Shown here: positions 1-7,139 of the stretch, piece after piece | How positions within the stretch are numbered: the first letter of the stretch is position 1 | Layout: each line of letters opens with the position of its first letter | Source of the DNA: Chloroflexota bacterium | GTDB lineage: Bacteria > Chloroflexota > Anaerolineae > Aggregatilineales > UBA2796 | Direction: 5' to 3' | NCBI GenBank assembly: GCA_003695215.1 | Contig: RFIM01000016.1 | Span: forward strand, 1 to 10,712 | Length of the DNA: 10,712 bases | Notes under the pieces: generated by a model | What the model saw: the letters and a program-made list of their open reading frames with translations, nothing else | Told to the model about the DNA's origin: nothing | Database searches by the model: none | Translations under genes and position numbers: made by a program

Positions 1-114
1 ATGCTCCAGTGCAATTTCCGCTATGTCGAGAACCTGGACATGGAGAAGATGAAGGCGCTGATCGCGCAGTGGCGCGCCGAAGCAACTGCTGAGGCGCCTG
101 CCAGCGGAGATTGA
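1..114 (+). CDS. nuoE: NADH-quinone oxidoreductase subunit E, 3' end (partial)
   Basis: The open frame enters from the left edge and stops with TGA at 112-114, giving 37 residues. The part that can be read, with NFRYVENLDMEK followed by an amphipathic helix and a short Ala/Pro/Gly tail, resembles the end of the NuoE thioredoxin-like fold, where the last strand leads into a 'YENLTPEK'-type helix. NuoE carries the [2Fe-2S] cluster N1a and works with NuoF in the NADH-oxidising tip of complex I. Its cluster cysteines would lie upstream of the window. The ATG at position 1 is probably an internal methionine, because no ribosome site can be seen and NuoE is normally about 160 residues or more. The position just before nuoF supports the call. 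The identification rests on a short fragment and on context. Confidence 0.7.
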   Translation: MLQCNFRYVENLDMEKMKALIAQWRAEATAEAPASGD

Positions 115-123
115 CGTGCGGCT

Positions 124-639
124 ATGCCATTTGAGGAGTCGTCGGTGCTCGAGTCGCTGCGCGGCGTGTTGCTCTTGGCGCTTTTGGGCGCTTTTGTAGC
201 CCTGATGGCGCTGATCTTAATGCAATGGCGCTCGCCGCGTAGCGAAGACCCAGCTTGGGCGAGCATGACGCATCCACAGCGTTTGGCGGCGCGCCTAGAG
301 CAGGGCGATACAGGCGGCTTGATCAGCGATGCGCTGATCTATCCTGTGTGGCTGATCGGCAGTGTGAGCGGCATAGCGGCGTGGCGGCGCGGCAACCAAA
401 CGGCTTTGCTCGCTCTGATGTTGATGGCGCTGTTGGGCATGCTCTATGCGGGCAGTATGGCGCTCTACAATGGCGCAATGGTGGCGGTTTGCGGCTTCAG
501 CGCGATGCTTTTCAGTGGCTTGGTAGCATTTGGCCTGGCGCTCGCGGCGCAAGGGCCCTCAAAAGCGGGACAAACAGATGAGGACGATGAGTTGAGTCGA
601 GAGGGAAGTGAAGATCATGCCGAACATCTTGCTGCGTGA
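124..639 (+). CDS. Unrecognised four-helix membrane protein inside the nuo operon
   Basis: I do not recognise this 171-residue protein. It has a strong first hydrophobic segment (about residues 13-34), a polar loop (35-62), a weaker segment (66-87) and two further strong segments (92-114 and 117-142). The tail of about 28 residues is rich in Asp and Glu. No cofactor motif, metal-binding cluster or catalytic signature is visible. The start at 124 lies 9 bp after the nuoE stop, with GGAG (106-109) as a rather distant ribosome site. The gene runs 23 bp past the nuoF start, so the two are probably translationally coupled. Its place between the NADH-module genes suggests an accessory or assembly role for complex I, but that is inference from position only. 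No homologue of NuoA, J or K was evident in the sequence. Confidence 0.75.
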   Translation: MPFEESSVLESLRGVLLLALLGAFVALMALILMQWRSPRSEDPAWASMTHPQRLAARLEQGDTGGLISDALIYPVWLIGSVSGIAAWRRGNQTALLALMLMALLGMLYAGSMALYNGAMVAVCGFSAMLFSGLVAFGLALAAQGPSKAGQTDEDDELSREGSEDHAEHLAA

Positions 640-1918
640 CCAAGATATTCCTGAGATCGGCACGTACGAGGTTTACGTGCAGCATGGCGGCTATGAAGGC
701 TTGCGCAAAGCGCTGAGCATGTCGCCGAAAGAGGTGATCGCTGTTGTGAAGGAGTCGAATCTGCGCGGGCGCGGCGGCGCGGGCTTCCCAACGGGCGTGA
801 AATGGTCGTTTGTGCCTGATGTGGAAGGCCCGAAATACGTCGTGGTTAATGCGGATGAATCCGAGCCGGGCACCTTCAAAGATCGCCAGATTCTAGAGAA
901 GAATACTCAGCAGCTGATCGAAGGCGCGCTGATCTGCGCTTACGCCATTCAAGCGAGCGCGATTTACATTTATGTGCGCGGCGAGTTTTGGGATATTGGC
1001 TTCAACCTTGAGCGCGAGATCGAGAAGGCGCGCGCGGGCGGCTGGGTTGGGCAGAACATCGGCGGCTCGGGCTGGAGCTGCGAGATATACGTCCACTGGG
1101 GCGCCGGGGCCTACATCTGCGGCGAAGAGAGCGCCATGCTCAACAGCATCGAGGGCAAGCTCGGCCAGCCGCGCGTGCGTCCGCCTTTCCCAGCTGTGGC
1201 GGGCTTATACGCGCGCCCGACCGTCATCAACAACGTGGAGACGCTCGCCAACGTGCCGCCAATCCTGGTGAATGGCGCGGCGTGGTACAAGAGCATCGGC
1301 ACTGAGAAATCGCCTGGGCCGAAAATCTTCTGCATGAGCGGGCACATCGCCAAGGCGGGCAACTATGAGCTACCGCTCGGCAAGACGTTCCGCGAGCTGA
1401 TCGAGTTGGCAGGCGGCGTGCGCAACGGCAAGCGGCTCAAAGCAATTTTGCCGAGCGGCGCCTCTGGTCCATTGTTGCCAGGCACGGACAAGGTCTTGGA
1501 CACGCCCTTGACCTATGAAGACGTGGCTGCGCTCGGCTCGACGCTCGGCTCAGCGTCCGTGATCATCTTGGATGAAGATACGGACATGGTCTGGGCGACA
1601 CTCAAGATGATCAAGTTCTTCCGCCATGAGAGCTGCGGCAAATGCACGCCTTGCCGTGAAGGCACCTATTGGTTGGAGCAACGGCTCAAGGCGATCTATG
1701 CGCGCAAGGCAACGCGCGCCGATGTTGAGCTGATCGAGTCAGTGGCCAAGCAGATGCAGGGCAAGAGCCTGTGCGCGCTCGGCGATTTCGCCACCAGCCC
1801 TGTGCTGAGCGCCTTGAAGTATTGGCGCGATGAGTTTTATGCCTACGTTGAGCCTGCCAAGCCCGCAGTTAAGGCGCCTGCGCGCAAGCCTGCGGCGCTG
1901 GCAGCAGCGGGCGATTAG
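617..1918 (+). CDS. nuoF: NADH-quinone oxidoreductase subunit F (NADH- and FMN-binding, 51 kDa)
   Basis: NuoF oxidises NADH through FMN and passes electrons to cluster N3 at the tip of complex I. The 433-residue product has the usual family length. The glycine-rich FMN/NADH segment RGRGGAGFPTG is at residues 50-60, YVVVNADESEPGTFKDR follows at about 74-90, and the second FMN-contact region around GAYICGEES is near 164-172. The 4Fe-4S (N3) ligands are Cys340, Cys343, Cys346 (SCGKCTPCREG) and Cys386 (SLCALGDFA). The C-terminal tail is Ala/Pro/Lys rich. A GTG three codons upstream (608) is in frame, but the GAGGGA at 601-606 is too close to it. The ATG at 617 has workable spacing and gives the start MPNILL. 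The gene overlaps the preceding membrane-protein gene by 23 bp and is followed by a hairpin before the next gene. Confidence 0.97.
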   Translation: MPNILLRDQDIPEIGTYEVYVQHGGYEGLRKALSMSPKEVIAVVKESNLRGRGGAGFPTGVKWSFVPDVEGPKYVVVNADESEPGTFKDRQILEKNTQQLIEGALICAYAIQASAIYIYVRGEFWDIGFNLEREIEKARAGGWVGQNIGGSGWSCEIYVHWGAGAYICGEESAMLNSIEGKLGQPRVRPPFPAVAGLYARPTVINNVETLANVPPILVNGAAWYKSIGTEKSPGPKIFCMSGHIAKAGNYELPLGKTFRELIELAGGVRNGKRLKAILPSGASGPLLPGTDKVLDTPLTYEDVAALGSTLGSASVIILDEDTDMVWATLKMIKFFRHESCGKCTPCREGTYWLEQRLKAIYARKATRADVELIESVAKQMQGKSLCALGDFATSPVLSALKYWRDEFYAYVEPAKPAVKAPARKPAALAAAGD

Positions 1919-1924
1919 TCACAC

Positions 1925-1955
1925 GCGCAGAGCAGGCGCTCGGCTTGCTCTGCGC
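1925..1955 (+). promoter_or_regulatory. Strong hairpin between nuoF and the TPR gene, next to its ribosome site
   Basis: The arm GCGCAGAGCAGGC (1925-1937) pairs with GCTTGCTCTGCGC (1943-1955): 13 pairs including one G-U, with a 5-base loop. The hairpin starts 7 bases after the nuoF stop and ends one base before the TGAGGA ribosome site of the next gene. No T-run follows, so it is not a standard intrinsic terminator. It could stabilise the upstream mRNA, mark an RNase processing site or limit translation of the next gene. The pairing is seen directly; the role is inferred. Confidence 0.6.
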
Positions 1956-1967
1956 TGAGGAATGCCG

Positions 1968-2405
1968 ATGTCCGAGCTTGAGCGCGATCCGAACACGCCT
2001 GAGTCACAAGAGCCTGAATCTTCCAGCGCCGCTGAGCAGCCTGAAGCGCTAGCTGTTGAGGCGCTCGCAGAGGAAGCGGCCGATGCCGTGCCTTCAGAGG
2101 GGTCAGCACAGGCTGAGCCTGAGGCGCAGGCTGATTCAGCGCAACCTGCAGCGCGCAAGCGCCATGAGTCAATACAAGAGCAACGTTTGGAAGCACTCAC
2201 AGCGGCAATTTCTGCAGCGCCTGATGATCCGATAAACTATGTGCTGCGCGGCGAGCTGCGCTTGGCGCTAGGCGACCGTGATGGCGCTGCAGAGGACTTT
2301 CGGCGCGGCTTGCTGCTGATTGCAGCTATTGGCGAGACGGACTGGGGCTACCTGCACAGCTTGTTGGCTGATCGCGCTCAGGAAGGGCTGCGGCATTGCT
2401 CGTGA
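1968..2405 (+). CDS. Small acidic protein with a single TPR-like repeat, between nuoF and nuoG
   Basis: I do not recognise a named family for this 145-residue protein. Residues 1-62 are low complexity, rich in Glu, Ala, Ser, Pro and Gln, and probably disordered. Residues 66-140 are predicted helical. Residues 87-120 (PINYVLRGELRLALGDRDGA onward) follow the pattern of one tetratricopeptide repeat, with G and A at the usual packing positions. There is no signal peptide or membrane segment, so it is probably cytoplasmic. The ATG at 1968 is preferred over the one at 1962 because TGAGGA at 1956-1961 is then correctly spaced. The gene ends 34 bp before nuoG. A TPR protein in a complex I operon could serve as an assembly factor or scaffold, but this rests on position and a single weak repeat. 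Confidence 0.75.
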   Translation: MSELERDPNTPESQEPESSSAAEQPEALAVEALAEEAADAVPSEGSAQAEPEAQADSAQPAARKRHESIQEQRLEALTAAISAAPDDPINYVLRGELRLALGDRDGAAEDFRRGLLLIAAIGETDWGYLHSLLADRAQEGLRHCS

Positions 2406-2425
2406 ACTAGAGTATCGGCACACGT

Positions 2426-2431
2426 CGGAGG
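2426..2431 (+). promoter_or_regulatory. Ribosome binding site deciding the nuoG start
   Basis: CGGAGG lies 8 bases before the ATG at 2440. The frame stays open far upstream, through the end of the TPR gene, but the conserved NuoG protein begins right after this site, so it fixes the start. Confidence 0.8.
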
Positions 2432-2439
2432 CTTTATTA

Positions 2440-4920
2440 ATGGTTGACACTGTTCGCCTGTTCATCGACGACATTGAATATCGCGTCCCGAAGGGCATGA
2501 ACCTTGTGGACGCTGCCAAGTTGCACGGGAACGACATTCCCGTCTTCTGCTATCATCCGAAGTTGGCGCCCGTCGGCATGTGCCGCATGTGCCTTGTTGA
2601 GCTTGGGCAGGTTGAGATAGACCGAGCCAGCGGCGCTTTGCTGACCGATGAGAACGGCAAGCTCAAGGTGCGCTGGCAACCGAAACTAGCTACAGCCTGC
2701 ACTCAAACTGTCACTGACGGCATGGCAATTCGTACCACGACCGAGGCGGTCAAAGCGGCGCGCGATGACATCATCGAATTCATCCTGACCAGCCATCCGC
2801 TGGATTGCCCGATCTGCGATAAAGGCGGTGAGTGCCCGTTGCAGAACTTGACCATGCGCTATGGCTCAGGCGAGAGTCGCTTCATCTTCGATGAGAAGAT
2901 GCATCTGGATAAGCACTATCCGCTCGGCGATTTGATCTTCTTAGATCGGGAGCGCTGCATTCAGTGCGCGCGCTGCACGCGCTTCCAAGAGGAATACGTC
3001 GGCGACGCTGTCTTGGCTTTCCATGAACGCGGGCGGCGCCTGCAGATTGTCACGACCAGCAATCCGCCTTTTGATACCTACTTCAGCGGCAACACTACGG
3101 ATATCTGTCCGGTTGGTGCGCTCACCACAGCGGACTTCCGCTTCGGCGCACGCCCTTGGGAGCTGACTGAAGTGCCGAGCATCTGCCCGCATTGCCCTGT
3201 AGGCTGCAACATTAGCGCTAGCACGCGCTTGGATCGCGAGGCGGGCGGCAAGATCGTCATCAAGCGCATTATGCCGCGCCAACATGAAGGCGTGAACGAG
3301 ATTTGGATTTGCGATAAGGGACGCTTCGGGCATCATCATTCGCGCCATGTGGAGCGGATCAGCCGTCCGTTGGTGCGCCACAATGGCAGGTTGGTGCCTG
3401 CCACATGGGAGAAGGCGCTGAGCGTGATCGCGGAGCATGTGCAAGCGGCGCAGGGCAGCGTTGCCGCAATTGCGGGCGGCATGCTCTCAAACGAGGATTT
3501 ATGGGAACTGCGCCAGATGGTGGAACGCGCAGGCGGCTCGCGCTTGGGCGTTTATCCGTACCGCTTGACAGGCGCGGCGCAAGTGGCGGCAGTCGGCGTC
3601 GGTGTCGGCACAAACTTCAAGGACTTGGGCAAGGGCGATGCCATTGTGGTGATCGCGACTGACCTTGAGGAAGAGGCGCCGATCTGGTACCTGCGCACCA
3701 AAGTTGCTGCCGATCGCGGCGTGCGCCTGATTACCATCAATGCGCGTTACACAGAGCTGGATCGCTTTGTCAGGAACAAGGGCGATATCATCCGACCGCC
3801 ATATGGCGGCGAGCTCGCGGCGCTGAGTGCGCTCAGCCTTGATGGCTTGAACAACGTGATCATGCTGGTCGGCGGCGAAGGCATGAGCCGCGCTGGGCAC
3901 GCTGCGCTGATGCAGGCAGCTGCCAATAAGCTGATCGAGACAGGCCATTACGGCAGGCCAAACAACGGCCTGATCGGCGTATGGGCAGGCGCCAACACGC
4001 AAGGCGCCTTCGATCTCGGCTTCTCAGCTGAGGCAACTGAGGCGATCCTGGCTGAGCTGCCCAAAGTGCTGTTCTTGGCTGATGCGGACTTGCTCGGCGG
4101 CGATGCGCTGAGCGCAGCAGCGCTCTCGGGCGCTAAAGAGACTTTCCTGGTCGTCTCAGAGCTGTTCATGACGGCGACTGCACAGCAGGCGGACGTGGTC
4201 TTGCCGCGCCAAAGTTTTGCTGAGCGCGATGGCACTTTCACTAGCGGCGAGCGGCGCGTCCAGCGCTTCTATGCCGCGCAAACGCCGCTCGATCACACGC
4301 GCCCTGACTGGCGCGTCTTCGCTGAGATCGGCAGATTGCTGGGCGGGCCGAAGCCGAAGCTCTCAGCGGCTGCCGTCATGCAGAGCATCACCCAGCAGGT
4401 GCCGCTCTACGCGCAGATGAGCTATCCGAACTTGGCCAAGGTCGAGAAGCAGTTCCCTGACGTCGGCGGCGCGGACCTTTACTATGGCGGCACAGCCTAC
4501 GATAATAAAGGCGGTCTGGGCATCCAATGGGCCACAGCTTCTGAGCGCGGCGAGGCGGTCAGCACGGCGCCTATCAGCGCAGTTGAGCTGCCTGCGCGCG
4601 CCGAAGGCGAGCTGCTGCTCGTGCCAATCACGGAGCTGTACGATCGCAAGCCTGCCTTTGCTGCCAGCAGCGCACTGATGCACTCACACATCCCTGCGCC
4701 GTACGCTCTGCTGAACTGGGAAGATGCCAAGTTGCTCAATATCGCTGAAGGTGATCAGGTGCAGGTACGCTTTGCTCAAGGCGCCGTGGAGCTGAAGGCG
4801 CGGGTAGCCGTCAGCGTTCCAAAGGGCGCGGCCCTGGTAGCGCGTCATCTGGGCGCCCTTGTGCCTGATGTGCCAGTCAGTGTCACAGTGGAGAAAGTGC
4901 AGGTCGCAGAGCATGTTTAA
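2440..4920 (+). CDS. nuoG: NADH-quinone oxidoreductase subunit G (iron-sulfur, 75 kDa)
   Basis: NuoG carries the iron-sulfur chain from NuoF towards NuoI in the peripheral arm of complex I. In the 826-residue product every ligand set can be read. N1b [2Fe-2S]: Cys37, Cys48, Cys51, Cys87. N5: His119, Cys123, Cys126, Cys132 (the His-x3-Cys-x2-Cys-x5-Cys form). N4: Cys173, Cys176, Cys179, Cys223. N7: Cys249, Cys252, Cys256, Cys291. From about residue 300 the protein follows the molybdopterin-oxidoreductase fold. It ends with a molydopterin-dinucleotide-binding-like beta domain (about 725-815) that in NuoG has no known catalytic role. The start at 2440 is set by the CGGAGG site; the 40 residues readable upstream in frame are not NuoG-like. 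The last 8 bases overlap the nuoH start. N7 ligands are present in only a subset of NuoG proteins, such as those of Thermus and Escherichia. Confidence 0.97.
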   Translation: MVDTVRLFIDDIEYRVPKGMNLVDAAKLHGNDIPVFCYHPKLAPVGMCRMCLVELGQVEIDRASGALLTDENGKLKVRWQPKLATACTQTVTDGMAIRTTTEAVKAARDDIIEFILTSHPLDCPICDKGGECPLQNLTMRYGSGESRFIFDEKMHLDKHYPLGDLIFLDRERCIQCARCTRFQEEYVGDAVLAFHERGRRLQIVTTSNPPFDTYFSGNTTDICPVGALTTADFRFGARPWELTEVPSICPHCPVGCNISASTRLDREAGGKIVIKRIMPRQHEGVNEIWICDKGRFGHHHSRHVERISRPLVRHNGRLVPATWEKALSVIAEHVQAAQGSVAAIAGGMLSNEDLWELRQMVERAGGSRLGVYPYRLTGAAQVAAVGVGVGTNFKDLGKGDAIVVIATDLEEEAPIWYLRTKVAADRGVRLITINARYTELDRFVRNKGDIIRPPYGGELAALSALSLDGLNNVIMLVGGEGMSRAGHAALMQAAANKLIETGHYGRPNNGLIGVWAGANTQGAFDLGFSAEATEAILAELPKVLFLADADLLGGDALSAAALSGAKETFLVVSELFMTATAQQADVVLPRQSFAERDGTFTSGERRVQRFYAAQTPLDHTRPDWRVFAEIGRLLGGPKPKLSAAAVMQSITQQVPLYAQMSYPNLAKVEKQFPDVGGADLYYGGTAYDNKGGLGIQWATASERGEAVSTAPISAVELPARAEGELLLVPITELYDRKPAFAASSALMHSHIPAPYALLNWEDAKLLNIAEGDQVQVRFAQGAVELKARVAVSVPKGAALVARHLGALVPDVPVSVTVEKVQVAEHV

Positions 4921-6256
4921 CGTTGATCCGAACCTGATCGTCGAGTGCGCGGCTTCAGGCGGCTGTGAGGTCATTCGCGCTGTGGTGATCAGCTTGCTGA
5001 TCTTCCTCACGCTGCTGACAGGCTTCGCCTACACTACGCTTTTAGAGCGGCGCTTCATCGCTTTCATCCAAGCGCGGCTGGGCCCGAATCGCGCCGGCCC
5101 GTTCGGCTTGCTGTTTCCGATCGCAGACGCCATCAAACTGTTCTTCAAGGAAGACGTGACGCCGACCAATGCCGACCGCATCATTTTCTGGATGGCGCCC
5201 GTCTTGAAAGTCATCCCATCGATCATGGTAGTAGCTGTTGTGCCGCTCGGCCCGCCGCTGCTGATCCCGTGGTTTGATGGCTTGTGGTATCGCGTGCCGC
5301 TCGGCCTGACGGATGTCAACGTCGGCATTTTGTTCCTATTGGCCTGGTTCAGCTTAGGCACGTACGGCATCGTGCTGGCAGGCTGGGCGAGCAACAACAA
5401 GTATTCCATGCTTGGCGGCTTGCGCGCCTCTGCGCAGATGGTCAGCTATGAGCTGAGCCTGGGCGTCAGCATGTCCATTCCGATCATCATCACAGGCTCG
5501 ATGAGCCTGCAGACGATCATCGATTCGCAAGCCTCGCCCTCGATTCTCGGCTGGTACGTCTTCCAAAATCCTGTGGCGGCGATCATCTTGCTGGTGGCGC
5601 TTTTAGCAGAGGTGAATCGGGCGCCATTTGACTTGCCCGAAGCGGAACAAGAGCTGACTGCAGGCTATCACACCGAGTACAGCGGCATGAAGTTCGCGCT
5701 GTTCTTCATGGCCGAATACATCAGCATGATCTCAGTCAGCGTTGTGGCAGTGGCGCTGTTCTTTGGCGGCTACCACTTCATCCTAGTGGATCAGTTCCCG
5801 ATCCTCGGTCCGGTTGTATATGCCGTCAAGGTGATCCTCTTCCTGCTCGGCATGATTTGGTTGCGCGCCACTCTGCCGCGCATTCGCTACGATCGGCTGA
5901 TGGCGCTGGGCTGGAAAGTGCTGTTCCCGTTAGCGCTTGTGGCAGCCGGCTGGACGGCGCTGGCAGTGCTCGTCGGCGATGCCTTTGGGCAAGCAGCCGG
6001 CGCTGTGGCGTGGATCAGCGGCGGCGTGGCGACAGTGATCGTCGGCGCTGTGATGCTGCAAGGGCGCGCCGACGATGAAGCGCCTTCGCGCTTTGAGCAA
6101 GTGCAGCTGGAGCAGCGCAGCTTGGGCTTTCAGCTCCTGGGCGCGGTCGGCGTCCTGCTGATGGTACCCGTCTGGCTGTTCAACGGCACGCTGCGCCAGC
6201 TGCGCAACGTGCAGCGCGCCGTGCGCCTTGATGATAGCCAATCGAGCGGCGATTGA
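4913..6256 (+). CDS. nuoH: NADH-quinone oxidoreductase subunit H, with a C-terminal membrane extension
   Basis: NuoH is the membrane subunit that forms much of the quinone-binding site and joins the peripheral arm to the pump arm. Family signatures are LLERRFIAFIQARLGPNRAG (about residues 43-62), FKEDVTP (78-84), EVNRAPFDLPEAEQEL (233-248) followed by GYHTEYSGMKFALFFMAEY (251-269), and WLRATLPRIRYDRLM (316-330). The usual subunit ends soon after the last of these with one more helix. This protein has 447 residues and continues with two further hydrophobic segments (about 363-383 and 406-424), separated by a charged loop and ending in a basic-acidic tail. The ATG at 4913 overlaps the nuoG stop by 8 bp and starts MFNVDPN. 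The in-frame ATG at 4859, deep inside nuoG, gives non-membrane sequence and was not used. Confidence 0.95.
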   Translation: MFNVDPNLIVECAASGGCEVIRAVVISLLIFLTLLTGFAYTTLLERRFIAFIQARLGPNRAGPFGLLFPIADAIKLFFKEDVTPTNADRIIFWMAPVLKVIPSIMVVAVVPLGPPLLIPWFDGLWYRVPLGLTDVNVGILFLLAWFSLGTYGIVLAGWASNNKYSMLGGLRASAQMVSYELSLGVSMSIPIIITGSMSLQTIIDSQASPSILGWYVFQNPVAAIILLVALLAEVNRAPFDLPEAEQELTAGYHTEYSGMKFALFFMAEYISMISVSVVAVALFFGGYHFILVDQFPILGPVVYAVKVILFLLGMIWLRATLPRIRYDRLMALGWKVLFPLALVAAGWTALAVLVGDAFGQAAGAVAWISGGVATVIVGAVMLQGRADDEAPSRFEQVQLEQRSLGFQLLGAVGVLLMVPVWLFNGTLRQLRNVQRAVRLDDSQSSGD

Positions 6257-6324
6257 GCTCGCTCTTAAGGCCCTTTCGCCTTCAGCGGCTTAGGTATTCT
6301 CTAGTCAAACGAGTCGGTCAGGTT

Positions 6325-6330
6325 GAGGAG
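6325..6330 (+). promoter_or_regulatory. Ribosome binding site deciding the nuoI start
   Basis: GAGGAG lies 6 bases before the ATG at 6337. The 28 residues that could be read upstream from a TTG at 6253 do not resemble NuoI, so translation most likely begins here. Confidence 0.8.
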
Positions 6331-6336
6331 TTTCCG

Positions 6337-6831
6337 ATGAACATTATCAAGGGCTTGCTGACGACTATCAAGCACGTCGGCATGGAACCTGTGACGATCA
6401 GCTATCCGGAAGTGGAGCGTCCGCCGCGCGAGCGCTACAAAGGGCGCCATCACTTGAAGCGCTACGATAACGGCTTGGAGAAGTGCATCGGCTGCTCGCT
6501 GTGCGCAGCAGCCTGCCCTGCAGATGCGATCTGGGTTGAAGCTGCTGAGAACACGGACGAGGAGCGCTACTCGCCTGGCGAGCGCTACGCTAAGACGTAC
6601 GAGATCAACATGTTGCGCTGCATTTTCTGCGGCTACTGCGAAGATGCCTGCCCAACTGAGGCGATCGTGCTGGAGCACGAGCATCAGCTCAGCTTTACCA
6701 ATCGGCGTGACGCCATTTACACGAAGGAAATGCTGCTCGATCCACCACCTGAAGGCGTGCCAGGCACGCCGCAAAAGGTGCCGCCAGGCGTTTACACACG
6801 CGCCATTCCAGATATGGAAGACCCTAAGTGA
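6337..6831 (+). CDS. nuoI: NADH-quinone oxidoreductase subunit I (2 x 4Fe-4S ferredoxin type)
   Basis: NuoI holds clusters N6a and N6b and delivers electrons to N2 near the quinone site. The 164-residue product has the two expected motifs: Cys50, Cys53, Cys56, Cys60 (CIGCSLCAAACP) and Cys95, Cys98, Cys101, Cys105 (CIFCGYCEDACP). The N-terminal helix KGLLTTIKHVG and the YPEVERPPRERYKGRH segment are typical of the family. An 80-base gap separates it from nuoH. I see no clear promoter or strong hairpin in that gap, so it is probably cotranscribed. nuoI is the last gene of the operon here, followed 9 bases later by a strong hairpin and a gene on the other strand. nuoJ-N are not present downstream. 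Confidence 0.97.
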   Translation: MNIIKGLLTTIKHVGMEPVTISYPEVERPPRERYKGRHHLKRYDNGLEKCIGCSLCAAACPADAIWVEAAENTDEERYSPGERYAKTYEINMLRCIFCGYCEDACPTEAIVLEHEHQLSFTNRRDAIYTKEMLLDPPPEGVPGTPQKVPPGVYTRAIPDMEDPK

Positions 6832-6840
6832 GCTCAAGCT

Positions 6841-6866
6841 GTGAGGCGGTCAGTTGACCGCCTCAC
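6841..6866. terminator. Bidirectional hairpin between converging genes
   Basis: GTGAGGCGGTC (6841-6851) and GACCGCCTCAC (6856-6866) form a perfect 11-base stem with the loop AGTT. It lies between the nuoI stop (6831) and the stop of the small membrane protein on the other strand (6868-6870). No T-run follows on either strand, so it is not a textbook intrinsic terminator. The position and symmetry nevertheless suit two-way transcript ending or 3'-end protection. Confidence 0.75.
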
Positions 6867-6867
6867 C

Positions 6868-7122
6868 TCACTGCTCCGCTGATTTCCCGGCCGACTCGTC
6901 CTGATCTTCCCAGCTCACGATCCAGATGCACAGGCCTGCCACAATCACTGAGGCCGCGATCAACGCAATCCATTGGCCAAGCAGCAAACCGACGTCGCGC
7001 GCCTCGATCACAAGCAGAATCACGATGCCGAGCGAGAGGACGATCCAGGCAGCCAGGCGCGGACGCGCATTGGCAAAGGCGATTAGAGCGCCAAGCACGG
7101 GCAACTTCTTCAAACGTTCCAT
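6868..7122 (-). CDS. Small two-helix membrane protein of unknown function
   Basis: I do not recognise this 84-residue protein. It has a basic N-terminal stretch (MERLKK), two hydrophobic segments (about residues 23-41 and 46-70) joined by a short EARD loop, and a polar acidic C-terminus (WEDQDESAGKSAEQ). This suggests a helical hairpin in the membrane with both ends in the cytoplasm. The start ATG at 7122 is preceded by AGGTGAG at short spacing and lies 17 bp after the coaE stop, so the gene is probably cotranscribed with coaE. A longer overlapping frame on the same strand (6863-7129) gives a cysteine- and arginine-rich sequence without domain character and was judged a shadow. Confidence 0.7.
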   Translation of the reverse strand: MERLKKLPVLGALIAFANARPRLAAWIVLSLGIVILLVIEARDVGLLLGQWIALIAASVIVAGLCIWIVSWEDQDESAGKSAEQ

Positions 7123-7139
7123 AGCTCACCTATCCTGCA

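Noticed and set aside
2320..2439. 40-residue N-terminal extension of NuoG from an upstream in-frame start
   Set aside because: It runs through the end of the TPR gene, has no NuoG likeness, and a strong CGGAGG site precedes the ATG at 2440.
2941..4002. Two 167-codon minus-strand frames inside nuoG
   Set aside because: Antisense shadows that result from high GC at the third codon position of nuoG; no ribosome site or recognisable domain.
4859..4912. 18-residue N-terminal extension of NuoH
   Set aside because: It lies inside nuoG and is polar and cysteine-rich, unlike NuoH; the ATG at 4913 gives the expected beginning.
6253..6336. 28-residue extension of NuoI from a TTG start
   Set aside because: It is Arg-rich and not conserved in type; GAGGAG before the ATG at 6337 gives a normal NuoI.
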